A DNA stretch of 64,000 bases from Larix kaempferi (lineage: Eukaryota; Streptophyta; Pinopsida; Pinales; Pinaceae). Below the pieces are notes generated by a model. The model made no database searches. It was given only the letters and a program-made list of their open reading frames with translations, and was not told the origin of the DNA. This document shows, piece by piece, positions 43,189 through 56,800 of this stretch (the first letter of the stretch is position 1; each line of letters begins with the position of its first letter). Position numbers and translations under genes: made by a program. Where the stretch lies: assembly GCA_027924585.1 (NCBI GenBank), contig BSBM01000442.1, positions 6,572,001 through 6,636,000 of the forward strand, in the 5' to 3' direction.

Positions 43189-46100
43189 ATGAGGGTTGTT
43201 GGTGATTATAGGTGGTTTCTGATGATATTGGTAATGAGCTTGAATGAATTGTTTTTGGGATGTTCTTCCCTTTCAAAGGATTCATCTTGGCTTTTACAGG
43301 TTAAGAATGACTTTCAGGACTCCTTTGGGGTTCTGGGGAGTTGGTCCGAGTCCACAAATGTATGTGAATGGAGTGGAATTACTTGCTCTAAGGATCGTCT
43401 CAGAGTTGTGGGCTTGAATTTATCGTCTTCTTCTTTGTCCGGGAGCATTTCACCAGCCATGGCCAACCTCCAAGCTCTCAGAAGTCTGGACCTCTCTTCA
43501 AATTTCCTTTCGGGCTCTATACCTCCCGAGCTTGGTAATCTCTCGAGCCTCTCTGTATTACTGCTGTTTTCTAATGGGCTTTCTGGAACTATCCCGAAGG
43601 AGCTAGGCTTGCTAAAGGAGTTGACAGTTATGAGGATTGGCGATAATAAATTATCTGGTAGAATTCCTGCCGAGCTCGGCAGTTGCAGAAAACTGGCAGT
43701 TCTGGCAATGGCTAGCTGCAGGTTGGCTGGCTTTATACCTGCCGAGTTAAGCCAGCTCACACAGCTTCAAACACTGAACCTTCAAGAAAATATTTTGAAT
43801 GGTTCAATCCCCAAGGAGCTTGGCAAATGTGACAGCCTTCAAGTTCTCTCACTTGCAAATAATAGTCTGGAAGGAGAAATCCCAGTTGGATTTAGTAATC
43901 TGCAAGATCTTCGGAAATTGAATTTGGCAAATAATAGCCTCTCTGGACTAATTCCTCCTGAGCTCGGTAAGCTTACAAACCTTGGTTACTTAAATCTTCA
44001 TGGAAATCTGTTTACTGGTAGTGTTCCTGCAGAGCTTGGCCAATTAATGCAGCTTCAAGTTCTGGACTTATCCAGTAACAACCTCAGTGGCACCATTCAT
44101 ATAGAGCTTAGTATGCTGCAGAATCTTGAGTACCTGTTTTTATCCGACAACTCTCTAGTAGGCACTATTCCAGACAGTTTATGTGCAAATACTACACTGC
44201 AGCATCTTTCTTTGGCTAATAATCAACTCTATGGAAACATTCCAGCAGGCTTGCTTGACTGTTTATATATGCAGCAGCTTGACCTCTCCAACAACGAGCT
44301 CAATGGTTCAATCCCCATGGAGATCGATAGATTAACCAATCTCACCGATCTGTACCTACATAACAACAGCTTGACAGGAAGCATTCCTGCCACCATTGGC
44401 AACTTGACCAATTTGCTAACTCTCTCTCTGTATCACAATCTCCTTACTGGTGAACTTCCTGCAGAAATTGGTCAACTTCAGCAGATGCAGATCCTGTATC
44501 TGTATGAAAATCAGCTTGGTGGCACTATTCCTATTGAGATCGGAGATTGTTCAAGTTTGTCTGAAGTTGATTTTTATGGAAATCAATTCTCAGGGAGCAT
44601 ACCAATTACTATTGGGAGGTTAACAAATCTGAGTTTTTTAGATCTAAGACAAAATGAACTGGACGGTCAAATTCCTCCTAGTCTAGGGGAGTGTACAAAC
44701 CTTCAAATGTTAGACTTGGCAGACAACAAAATCTCTGGAAGGGTTCCGGCAACTCTTGGGTTGCTAGGAGGCCTACAATATCTAATTCTTTACAATAATT
44801 CCCTGGAGGGACCTCTTCCTCACGAGCTCTCAAGGTGCAAGAACTTAACAAGAGTAAATCTCTCCCACAACAGATTGAATGGCAGCATGATTCCTCTATG
44901 TTCATCTAGCTCCTACATAACATTGGATTTGACAAACAATAGCTTTGAAGGAGAAATACCTCCTCAGCTTGGCAATTCTCCAAATTTAGAGCGTCTTAGA
45001 CTGGGCCAAAATCGTTTCGGTGGCAGCATTCCTTCAGAGCTTGGCAAGATTATAGAGCTTGTATTGCTAGATTTATCATTCAATGATCTTACAGGCATTA
45101 TACCTGCAAGTCTAGCTAATTGTAAGAATTTGGCTCATCTTGATCTGAACAACAATCAGCTTTCAGGTCCAATTCCATTATGGATTGGAAATTTGCAGGA
45201 GCTGGGAGACCTGAAACTCTCATTCAATTTCTTCAGTGGTGCTATTCCTCCAGAGCTGTTCAATTGCACCAAGTTACTCACTTTGTCTCTTGACAACAAT
45301 CAATTATCAGGCGCCTTACCATCACAGGTAGGACAACTGGTTGCTCTCAATGTTATGGACATGCAGAACAACAGACTTTCGGGAACAATTCCCATTTCAA
45401 TAAAAGGCTGTCAAACACTTTATGAACTCCGGCTTTCACATAATTCTTTCACAGGACAGATTCCCATGGAGATTGGAATGCTTGCAAATCTACAAAGCAT
45501 TTTGGACTTGAGCAACAATGAGCTGTCTGGAAATATTCCTGCTGCACTTGGTAATCTGTTGAAGTTAGAAGTGTTGGATCTCTCAAATAATCAACTTACT
45601 GGTCAAGTACCGGCAAATCTTGGAGATTTGAGTAGCTTGAATATGATTAATCTAGCCAACAATAGTCTAGAGGGTCAACTGCCTTCAGGTTTATCGAAAT
45701 GGCCTTGGACTTCATTCCAGAAAAATCCAAGGCTTTGTGGTCAACCTCTCAACTCCTGCACAGCAGATTCCTCAACTTCTGATGATAAAAGATTATCAGC
45801 TGGTGTGGTTGTAGGAATTTCTATAGCAGCGGTAGTGGGTCTTGTTCTTTTGGTGGGGATTATTGCCCTGTTCTTCAGGAGAATTCAGTCAACCTGGGCA
45901 CCACCACCTCCATCTTATACGTATAGAAGCGAGCAAAGTGCAGTAAGTAAAAGACAGAGCAAATGGACCTTTGGAGACATCATGGAAGCAACAGACAATC
46001 TGAGTGATGAATTCATCATTGGTTCAGGGGGATTTGGCACAATCTATAGGGCGGAAATGCGCACTGGGGAGGTTTTCGCAGTGAAGAAAATCATCTTCAG

Positions 46101-47231
46101 TGATGATGACCCATTGCAAGATAAGAGTTTCATCAGAGAATTGCAGACTCTAGGCAAGATTCGGCATCGGCACCTTGTGAAATTGATAGGGTGGTGCTCT
46201 CATCAAGGCACCAACCTGTTGGTTTATGACTATATGCCTAATGGAAGCCTGTGGGATAGGCTACATGGGTCTTTGGCCAAGAAACTCTTCTGGGAAGATC
46301 GTCTTAAAATTGCTATTGGCATGATTGAAGGTGTTGCATATTTTCACCATGATTGTGTTCCCAGAATCGTTCACAGAGACATAAAATCTAGCAATATTCT
46401 TATAGATTCTGAAGGCGAAGCTCATGTGGGTGATTTTGGGTTGGCCAAGTTTGTGGATGCATCTAATTCCACTTATTCTACATCTTTGTTTGCTGGCTCC
46501 TATGGCTATATTGCTCCAGGTAAGAATAATGGCCTCACAAATCCTGATTTTCTTCAACAAGTTTTACAAATGATAGCTTTAAGATTCATGGTGTTCTAAC
46601 CAGTTCAAAGCCTTCGTAGCCTTAGATCTCTTTAACAATTTGGTAAGCCTCAATTGTGGTAAATTCTTTGATTTATAGTTGCTAAAGCCAGAGAAACCCC
46701 ATCTTTCTCTAGAGACTTATATGTATGAAACGCCCAAGTGTTCTATAACTTCTTCAGCAATTTCCTTTAGATTTAAGCTTTGAAAGTCATAGCATTCTTA
46801 TATAATTTCTTATGGATCTCATGAATTCTATTCTGACACTTTCTTCTCATTTCTTCCCCTGTGTTCTCTTATCAGAATATGCTTATTCAATGAGAGCCAC
46901 AGAGAAAAGCGATGTGTACAGTGTGGGAGTTGTGCTGATGGAATTGGTAACTGGCAAGATGCCTACAGATGAAAGCTTTCCTGAAGGAATGAATATTGTG
47001 AATTGGGTTGAATCGTGTTTTTCTGAGGATTCATATGGATGTGAGGTCTTGGACTCTCGTCTGCGACCACACACTCCTTCGGAAGAAGCAGAGATGTTTC
47101 TTGTGCTGAAAATTGCATTGGATTGTACCAAATCTTCTTATACAGAGAGACCCACCATGAGAGAAGTTGCAGACAAGCTCAGCCATGTGGGTAGGGAGAG
47201 CACTACCTCAAAAAAAGGGAAAATGAGATGA
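43189..47231 (+). CDS. GSO1-like: Leucine-rich-repeat receptor kinase, GSO1/GSO2 type (subfamily XI)
   Basis: Exon 1 is 43189-46519 and exon 2 is 46876-47231, giving about 1228 residues, close to the roughly 1250 of Arabidopsis GSO1 and GSO2. Order: signal peptide (about 1-25), LRR N-terminal cap with the CEWSGITC motif, some thirty LRRs of type LxxLxLxxNxLxGxIP (about 70-830), membrane helix (about 871-895), kinase. Kinase motifs: GSGGFG (from 945), Lys 966 in AVKK, HRD 1062-1064, DFG 1082-1084, APE 1109-1111 formed across the splice junction, then EKSDVYSVGVVLMELVTGKMPTD. An RD-type, probably active kinase at the plasma membrane. In Arabidopsis, GSO1/GSO2 sense sulfated CIF and TWS1 peptides for Casparian-strip integrity and embryonic cuticle; the ligand here is inference. 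No lesion was seen. Confidence 0.93.
46520..46875 (+). other. Intron of the receptor-kinase gene
   Basis: Donor CCAG/GTAAG, acceptor TTCTCTTATCAG/AA, 356 bp, phase 1, inside the codon for Glu of the APE motif. If retained, the frame runs on to a TAA at 46597-46599 and the kinase loses its C-terminal lobe. One intron in the kinase part is common in this receptor subfamily. Confidence 0.93.
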
Positions 47232-50200
47232 ATCGATCTATCTGCAATTTGGGGGCTTGATTTGTGGACTCCACGTCTAACAGACTTATCATTCTTCTCA
47301 TGAGTGTCCGTGCTTTTACAGTTAGTAAGTGTATCTGTCCATTACAACTAATCTCAGTAGACTAAGAGAGTGATCTAGCAGCATAATCATATCCTCAGTT
47401 GAAAGCTCATCCATACTAGCAGTATTTGTAAATTTGTTATTCTTACCATAGGAAGATATAGAAAGTATATTACATAAGCAAAACCTCAACACCGATCAAC
47501 ATTCACAGCCAGTTTCTCTGTTTTTAATCAGTTTCAGGTTCAGACTGATCAGGATGAAGAGTTAGGTAAATAAGAAGCAATTGCAAGCCCTGCTCAGCTA
47601 TTTTCCTTCTCCATGATTAGGAAAATTCATGTACGGAAATAAATAGTCTCAAGGTTGAACATATATTGCTTTATATTGCTTTGTAGGTCATGCATAATTT
47701 TCCGACATTACAAATTTGGAGTTGTTTATTATTTCGATGCATTGAACTTACATTGATCATTGTTCAGTTAAGGAATTGGGGCTTTGTCCAGCAATGGTAT
47801 GAATTATTCTCCGGTACATCGAAGATATACATAAATAATAATGCCTTTGTTTAAAGGCCATGGGTGGTTGCCAGAAACATCAACGTAACTTAAAAGCTAT
47901 TAATTGTAAGATAATTGTTCTAAATGAGTATAGATCCGTCTTAAACTCGTATCTATCAAGCATCGAGAGGGATCCAATTTTTTGAGATGTATTTTTTTTT
48001 TTAAATTTAAACTCAAGAAATTTGTTTTTCCTTTATTGATAGATCCGGGTTTAAGTTTTAAGTTTTTATTTTATAAAGAACATTTATTTTTTAATTACTT
48101 TTCATAATATTTTATTTTATGAACCAATATGGATTTTTTTTTAAATATTTTCCATAATTTTTTTATTTTATGAGTCGATATGATTTTTTAAATTATTTTG
48201 TTAGAGGATCTCTCCCATACTGAGCTATAGAGCACCTCGTTTCACTCGGTACAATCATTAATCATAATTAATAGCATTTTGCATTTGGTCATACAAAATA
48301 TGAGTAGTTTGTCATGAGCTGCCATCAATCAATTTAAATGTTATAAATATTAAGAAATTTATACTAAATCATTATATATTGAGAAAGAAAGTTATAGAAA
48401 TTTTGAAAAATTATAACATCACATAAGAAATTTGTATAAAATTATTTAAATCATTATATACAGAGAGAGTTATGGAAGTTTTGAAAAATATAACATCACA
48501 TACTTAATAAGAAATTTGTATCAAATTATTTATTATAAATATAGTATTATTTTTTCATACATAATATGTTATAAAAAAGTAAAATAACATAATATTAAAT
48601 GTTAAGAAATGTGTATTAACATGGTGAATGGGTTTGCATTAAAATGAATGTAAACTTAGGTTCAAATTCTTAAATTCAGGTATAAATATAAATTTGTTTT
48701 TTATTAAAAAATTGATGCACACAACCACTATACTATGCAAAATATAAATTAATTCATTTCCTTGTAAATATTGTCATAAGCCTAAAAAACCAACACCAAA
48801 CATTAAAAAATTCAATTATGCTACTAGGAGAATCATCTTTGTCATTCTTGAAAGATCACATTCTTTCTTCATTTGTTTTGTGTCAAGTATAACCAACTCC
48901 TAAGAATTAGCAAATCACTATAATAGATATGTATGTGGGTTGCATAGCTAAGTGTGGTGATGCTCTCTCTTTTCCTTCGTGACTTAACTAACTATGTGCC
49001 CTAAGCTTTTCACTTCGAGCACCATGTGCCCTAAACTTTTGAGTTTGAACCCAAGGGCTCACGAAGGGAAAGAAGAAACCCCTTTGTTCATGGGCTAGGC
49101 ACTCTCCATTTTAATCCAAGATCGAAACAAATATGCCACATCCCACTTTACACATCCCACTTTACGTTTTATCCCTACACTATGCAACAATAATTTGGCA
49201 AATATCATAGTATTGTCATTATATGAAAAAATATTCTTCACTAAATAAATTATAGTTCATTTTTTCTCAAATGTGAAAACATAATAAGTGATTGCACAAA
49301 CATGAAACTTAGGTTACTTGTCCCTTAACAACGCAAATTGCCATGAGAAGGAGGTTGGGATCTATGTTGACCACAAAGGTGTCTCGAGACCCACTTTTAG
49401 GTAGACTTAACAAACAAACAAAACCAAAAAATGTTTTAAGGCTTATGTTACAACACAGAGGGAACACAAGCCATGGTTTCAAGATGAACAAGTCGATGAT
49501 ATATGAATAGCCATCTTAGGATAAATGATTAAACAAAGTAATTTTTTTTATGGGTCCACGCTACAAAATGTTTCCACGCATTTATAAGTTAAGACAATGG
49601 AGGGCGTCACTTTGACTTGAGCCTCAAAAGTTTGTTATGTTGAGCCTCTAGGCTAGGTTTTGAAATATACATCAATAACCATCAATCAATTTATATTTTT
49701 GAAGGTTTTTTTTATTGATTCTAGCAATGATACTTCAAATAGTCAATGATGGTATGAACAAGTAGTTGGAACAAGTGGGAGTCGAGCATAAGCTTCTTTA
49801 TATGATCCAAAATTAGCATGTTTGGGTTGGAATATTTGGATTGTGCCTTTAGTTCAAATGAATGAAGTTAACCCCTACTTTGTGAGTTGAAAAGTGCCTT
49901 TAGTTCAAATGAATGAAATTAACCCCAGGGTTTGTAAGTCGAAAATTTTATATATAGTTCTAATCCCTCTTTTAAAAATCCAAGCAATCGTCTTTTCTTC
50001 ATGTGAAAGGATAAGATAGGTGACTGCCAGATCAAATGTGAATGTAAGGAAAGGTCAAATCTAAATCCATGGGTCTTTCAATTCAAATAAGATTTAATAG
50101 TTTTCCAAGTGCTTTAGGCAACAAAAGTTCTTTCAAATTTGACCATACTTTGTGTTACAATTAAGGTTTTAATGTCTAGACTCGATTGTAACATTTTTCC

Positions 50201-50890
50201 CATAAGGACCTTTTAACACAACACTATTGAGAGGTCAAGGTATGGTTTATGCCTTGAATATTTTTTGAAATTATATTGGCCAAACAATTCAATATTTATG
50301 TTAACTAGCAAGATTTAAAGTACATTGTAAACTAGTTGATATTGCAGAAGAAGAGAGGAGACTGCGTTAGATAGTTGATATTATCAAGCATACTCAATTA
50401 ATGGTTGATCGTAGTCTAGGTTTAGGCACATAAACGACCCATGTCATACCAAACCACTTTTCACATGTAGACATTGGTGAATTTTAAAAGTTTGGCAAAG
50501 GTTACTTTCTCTAAGCTAATCTTTTTAAAATCCAAGCTACATTATGTTATTTGGAGGATGTGCAGTATTTCCTATAGCTTGCCGAAGCCCATGTTGTCAT
50601 GGCAAAGGCCCAAAGATGAAGCCTTGTCCAAAAAGATCTAAGATTTAAGATTCATGCTAATGTACTAATTGAGATGGATGGAATACTATGCTAATGTGTA
50701 CCATCATTGGAGATGGAGCAACAACTAGCCAATGCACATTCAGTTATCATTATGGGTCAGTTCTCCTCAACAAGAATAGCTTAACAAATCCTTTGTTTGG
50801 GTTTATGGTGGCCCACACTATTTGAGAATCGCTACCAATGGGTAAAAAAGTGAAAGCAATGCCAAAGGTGGATACTAAACTACAAATCAA
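47232..50890. other. Intergenic DNA downstream of the receptor kinase
   Basis: The 3' untranslated region probably covers the first few hundred bases; ATAAATAATAAT near 47831 is a possible poly(A) signal. 47990-48720 is AT-rich and contains a threefold degenerate repeat (about 48350-48530: AAGAAATTT(A/G)TA...TATAACATCACAT). At 49855-49935, GTGCCTTTAGTTCAAATGAA is repeated with a period of about 57. No gene recognised. Confidence 0.5.
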
Positions 50891-50899
50891 GAGTATTAT

Positions 50900-51760
50900 T
50901 AACTCTACCCTATTCCTCTAATGCAACTTTTGAACACTATGGTATATATTTTGTTAGCCCTTTTGTGCTCGCAAAGAAGATGCAATTATACTACATGGTT
51001 GTGGTCATTGGGCCTATTCACCAAATTAGCAGAGACCTAAGCAGTGAAGGCAACCAAATTAGAAGTGACAAAAAAAAATTATTTTGCATATTTGCTATGT
51101 AGGTTTGGCTACACCATAGAGAGCATCTTAGATTAAGTTACCCATTTCAGGACTAAGATCATCACTAGTTTGTTGAAAATCTTCCAAATCACACACTAAA
51201 AGAAGAAACACTATTATCCTAGGGTGAATGGGCAAGATGAAAGAGAAAAGAAAGTGCTACTCTTTGTTCTAACAAAGGTTTGTGACTTGAAGCAGTTGGG
51301 ACTAGGTCCAGTGATTACTTGTTGCTCTATGGGCATATAGGACATTTGGAATAAAATATTATGCCAAACACTATCCTTTAATATTCGAGGACGCTCTTAT
51401 GTCTATCGAGTAATGAGTGTCATCTATAAGATTTGAAGTCACCAAAAGGTTGTACCGTGAATAGTCACTTAAGGATCAACTAGAAGAACTTGAACAATTG
51501 GATGAATACCAACTATGGGCTATGTTTCAAAAACTAATGGCGAATCATACCATGAAAATATACCACGATAGTAAGATAAAAACACATGACCTTGAGGAAG
51601 GTCAACATGCACTATTGTATTGATCCAAATTTGATTAGAAATAATGATTCATTTCAAGTGCATGCTCAATGATGATTGATTAGAAACAATGATTCATTTC
51701 AAGTGTAGGCTCCATGATGATCGATGCATGTAAGATTCAAGGCTATGCATAAGGTAGGAG
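50900..51760 (+). pseudogene. Decayed Ty3/gypsy integrase fragment
   Basis: Broken frames on the plus strand read, in order, a core segment (VVIGPIHQI... near 51000), YYPRVNGQDEREKK (about 51215-51255, corresponding to YHPQxNGQVER of integrases), then YHDSKIKTHDLEEGQHALLY (about 51560-51620, the C-terminal GDLVLLY region). Many stops and shifts. A tandem pair of about 48 bases (GATTAGAAA(T/C)AATGATTCAT) lies at 51634-51725. Too decayed for lineage assignment. Confidence 0.65.
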
Positions 51761-52047
51761 ACAAGGTTGATGATATGAAGGGCACTGTACCATCGTGACC
51801 GGTGTCCAACCATGCATTAATATAGTACTCTAAGGTTAATGAGAAATAAAAAAATTGAAAGAAAATGTATTGAAAAAAATTATAAATTTTAAAAATAAAA
51901 ACATAAGACCCTTCCTCAAATGTAATTGAAAGAAAAGACGGAGGAAGAGCTCAATGGACTTGGATAAATGAAGGATTGGGGACGTTTGGCCTTCTACTCC
52001 CCAATTGGCTCATCCTCCTATTTACCATTTCCCCAAAAAGGAAGAGT

Positions 52048-52145
52048 GGTTCTTTGGTTGAGAGTCTTAGGGAGTAAATGCTGTCCAAATTTCCATGGTT
52101 CTTTGGTTGAGAGTCTTGGGGAGTAAATGCTGTCCAAATTTCCAT
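52048..52145. repeat. Tandem duplication, 49-bp unit
   Basis: GGTTCTTTGGTTGAGAGTCT at 52048 and 52097, each followed by GGGAGTAAATGCTGTCCAAA, with one base difference. Confidence 0.9.
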
Positions 52146-52299
52146 GTGTAGAAGGAAGATGAACCAGAGAGCTGGAAGGTGTTATAACTTACATTTTCCT
52201 AAAAATAAAGAACCAAACCGAAGCCAATTAAGTATTGGTTTTTCCATTTAGGTTTATGTTTCCAAGTTAAACCAGAGTTACCTTGGCCTTCGACAGGGA

Positions 52300-52355
52300 C
52301 TAATAATATGCCATGTACTATGTTGTTATTTTGATGATTTAGCTTACATATGTAT
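52300..52355 (+). repeat. 56-bp dispersed repeat, first copy
   Basis: CTAATAATATGCCATGTACT to CTTACATATGTAT. It recurs at 63462-63517 in the same orientation with two differences, and is probably a fragment of an LTR. Confidence 0.75.
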
Positions 52356-52622
52356 TGTAATGTAGCTTCTATGTGATTTTAATGGTCAGGGACTAATTAC
52401 GCCGAAGGCGTATTTTAAGGGGCCGATTCCTCTCCGACCATCATCATTTGTCGACGACCAATGAGGAGCCGACCCCTGTCAATAATAAACCCTATCGAAC
52501 AATCGAATGAGTGAGTTGACATGACATTCACACCTCCATTTGGTAACGCCACACCAGATTGCACAACCCTGCCACTCTAAATAACCCTCGAACTAGCCAT
52601 CTTTTCACCATCATTATGAACC

Positions 52623-52798
52623 CTGGGATTAGCATTGAGCTTTCTAGGTAAGAAATAAATTAGCTTTTCCGTTTCCGGCCACCTGTGGAGACACGCTCTT
52701 CTACACAATGATGGGATTGGGATTGAGCTTTCTGGGTAAGAAATAAATTAGCTTTTCCATTTCCAACCACCCGTGGAGACACTCTCTTTTGCACAGTG
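52623..52798. repeat. Tandem duplication, 88-bp unit
   Basis: ATTGAGCTTTCT(A/G)GGTAAGAA at 52634 and 52722, continuing ATAAATTAGCTTTTCC and GTGGAGACAC in both copies. Confidence 0.9.
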
Positions 52799-53816
52799 AC
52801 CGCCGTAGTTGCGTTTTCTATATCTTCGTCGCTCTGAACAATGGTGAGTTTCACGGCAACAAGAACCCCATTTATTCATCCATAATTTGCATCAGCTCGA
52901 AATGGTTCTTGCCACTAGATCGCTCATTCGATTTGCCTCGAGTCTCCCAACAACAGGGGATTCTTGGTGAGCCAACGACAAAGAAACATTTATACAAAGC
53001 ATGAGCTTCGCCTTCTGGGGAACTGAGCTCGAATATTTTGGACGGTGAAACAATTATTTTGATAAAAATACCTTTTACTCTCTTAACCGATAGATCGTAA
53101 AATGAATTTATTATATTGCATTCAATTCACAGAAAACTCACAACCATGACTAAGCTTCTTCGTACAATGATTGCGTTTAGAAGAAGTTTTCTAATTGGAT
53201 TTAGAGATTCAACCAATTAGATCGAGGAGTTTCAGCCCCTTTTTTTCCAATTTCCTAAGCCTATCCTTCATTAAATATTCAAATTTGTTGTACATTCTTC
53301 GAATCACCAACAATGGTTGCCATTGAGATTTTAAATTCGAATTCCAAAGATTTACATTCGCATATGGTAAACATATGGTAAACATTTTTCAACAGAAAAA
53401 ATACTATACTTGATTAATGAAGTATAAAAGGTTACATTCCATACCCGGCCAAAAAATCAGCCAGAGTGAACCAACATACAATCATACCCTAGAAAAGCTC
53501 AAAACAGATGAGACGAGACACTCCATAAAGGACAATGACAGAACATCAAAGAGCTCAAGCCCAGCAGTACAAAATACCGAAATACCAAGAAAAACTAGTT
53601 GAAGCTAGGATATACCAATCCTCCAGATGTTACCGGGACCACTGGAAAAAAGCACAGGGAAAGGAGAAAGAAAGTATCAATGGCTTATATAACAACCTTG
53701 TACATAAAATCACCTCACTAACAACGCAAAAAGGAGGCGAATAAAAGTAAGGGGAAAGGGGAAAAACATGCCCACTACCATGCATATCGACACAAAAACC
53801 CGCCAATAAGTGAACA

Positions 53817-56800
53817 CTATGAAGGAAATAGGAGCCAGTACCCATTGGATGGATGGGCCACACCTGAATGGATCTCGTAGTGGATGTGACCTTGACCTTC
53901 AATAGAGACTAGTCCACGTCGTGAAAGAGTCTCAGCGACTGTATTATGCTCCCGAAAAATGTGAACAATATGAGTTTGAGGTCAAATGTCTAGGTGATGT
54001 CTATTCTGATCCATCCAGGTGTTGATGGCGAGAGCATGGATAATGGCCTCATAGTTAGCCCAATTCATAATGGCCAGTGAGTAGCCAGCCGCCTGCTCCA
54101 AAATAATATTGGTCGAAGATGAGAAGAAAAGAACAAGCCACAAACCCAATAACTCACCTTTAGTGTTTGTTCCTATGCCACCACACAACCATAACCTGAT
54201 CTGATCTCCATTACTTAATTCAATGAATGCCCCTGCCCCACATAGTCTAGTGGATGGATGAGCCGTACCGTCAAACCGTGCATGGTTTCTAGATTTAAGG
54301 AGATGTGGGGGCCAAGTAATACGATCACGATAACCAACAACTGGCCCCACCGAAGAGGAGACAATGTACTCAGCAGAGAGTGCATGAATAAGGCAAGCCA
54401 CCCTGCTTGGCTGAGTAAAAAAGTTGTCAAATATGAGACGGTTACGTGCAATCCATATCTGCCATGCCACAAGACAGGCCAAATAACCCAGATCATTGCT
54501 AAAATAAAACAATGTTTTATACCATCCCTGTAATGAGAACGTCGTGCCATGCTGTAAGTGGATAAAAGGATTATCAATATAGGACCAAAATTTAATAGTG
54601 TAAGGGCAGTTTGAAAAAAGGTGATAAAATGATCCAGAATCACCACGGCAAAGTAAACAAATATTAGGACCCTAGAAACCACACTTCAGTAGGTTTTCCC
54701 ATATGAGGATTTTCCCTTCAAACAATAGCCACATAAAAATCTTCACTTTTAAAGGAAGTCGCCACTGCCAAACCACGCTGTACCACCACTTTCAATCCAC
54801 CTGGTTAGAATAGCAAATCGCCACATAGGAAGATTGATTCGTGATAAAACCGTCAAGTGTATTCCATGACCATAATAACCTGTCATCCTTGGCAGAAATT
54901 TGTATGTTTGCACAATACAAGCCCAAGGCATATGCCTGCCATTCGACAGCCAGTAATCCCACCAAACCCAACTATGAAGCGTTAAGCCAAACATGAAATA
55001 TGTTTGATTTCCCATTCATGACCAGTATCTAATTGAGAGTATAATATCCCCGACATCTGAGATGGAGTAGTTCATATGACAGTTTGTAAGGGGAAGGAGC
55101 CCTAATGATAGGATATTTTCCAATAATAATATGATGACCATTTTTGGGAGCCCAAGCCAGCCACTCCGCCATCACCGTAAAGGAGAGTAATAAGCTAGCC
55201 CAGATGTTGGAGATACCTTTAGCAGGTTTACGACTGGGTCATATCCATTGAATAGTAGATATATTGCCAAAATATTTATCTTTTAAAATACTACACCAAA
55301 GACAGGCCGCTGTCAATGCCCTCCACAAACGTTTTGCTAGTAATGCCGTAGAGAAATGCAAGATAGTTTTAATGGCCCAGCCACCCTATGCATAAGGACG
55401 AGTCAGCATGTTCCAATCCACTAAGTGAAACTTATGTTTACCTGTTCCAGACCAAATGAAACTATGGATCCTCTGATGAATACTAGTCAATATAGATCTG
55501 GGAATCTTGCATAGGGAGAACCAGTACACGCCCATGTTTTGTAAAACCGACTTTGCGAGAATGAGGCGACCCCCATGGGATAACCAGCGCCATTTCCAAT
55601 GAAAAATCTTCTTATCAAATTTATTTAGGAGCCATTGCCAATCAGAAATTTTATACCCATTTGGTTTTAAAAAGTAACCCATGTATCTTGTACCGGCAGA
55701 AAGATCATCGACCATATATGGAAGAAAGGATGTAATGGCCGAGAGATGTATCACCTCTAGCTTATGCTTTAAAATTTTCGATTTGTTATCGTTGATAAGC
55801 ATACTCGAAGAACAACAGAAGAGTTGAATAATATGCCACATGTGTCGCCACTCCCGAGCCTCAGCACCCCCAAATAACATTACATCGTCAACAAAGAATT
55901 GATGGGTGATTGAAATGTGAGGAGATATTTGTAGCCTTGCAATAAGTAAATCATCTTTGGCTCTGAGCAGTAATCTTCTAAAACCCTCAATTACTATCAG
56001 AAATAGTAATGGTGAGAGGGGACACCCTTGACGTAATCCCCTCGAGCAAGAAATAAAATCTGAAAGGAAGCCATTAATTAAAATATAATAGTAGACCGAT
56101 GTAGTGCATGCCATGATCCATTTAATAGCGTCCCATGGAATTCCAATCTAAACAAGAGCCAACCTGAGGAAAGACCAGTTTACATTGTCATAAGCCTGTG
56201 TGAGGTCCAGTTGGAGAATGAGTGCTTTGATATCTTTAGATTTTATGCTATGCATAGCCTCTTGGGACACACCCACAACATTGAGGATCTGTCTATCATC
56301 CAAAAAACCGTATTGTTCCTGCGATAGCCCACGAGAGAGAACAGGTTTGATCCTACAAGAAATGACCTTAGCTATAACTTTGTAAACAAGGTTACACAGT
56401 GATATTGGCCGGAAGTCCATGAAAGATGTAGGCTTGGAGATCTTTGGGATGACAGTAATAAATGTTGCGTTGAGTGCACCAGCCACCTTACCACTAATTC
56501 TAGTTTCTTCCACCATATCCAAGATATCCTGTCCCATAATATCAAATAATGCCAAAAAAAGTTTCGCGGTCCAGCCATCTGGACCCGAAATTTTGTCTTT
56601 TGCAAAACCATTCAAAACTGATTGTATCTCCTTCAATGTGACCAGGATAAATATGTCATTGCCCTCCTGCTTCAAAAATAGTCAAGGATAATTACTCACA
56701 ACTTTGATTTGCTCCCCAATGTTAGTCCCTCCAGGATCACAATAATAGTTTGTGAAGTGGGCTTTGGCCTCCCCATGGAGATCAGGAAGTGCCGAAATAT

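Noticed and set aside
43314-43760. Minus-strand ORF of 148 residues
   Set aside because: Antisense shadow of the LRR coding sequence, caused by the repetitive codon pattern of the repeats.
52386-52406. ACGCCGAAGGCGT hairpin as a terminator or operator
   Set aside because: A single short palindrome in plant intergenic DNA with no gene next to it.
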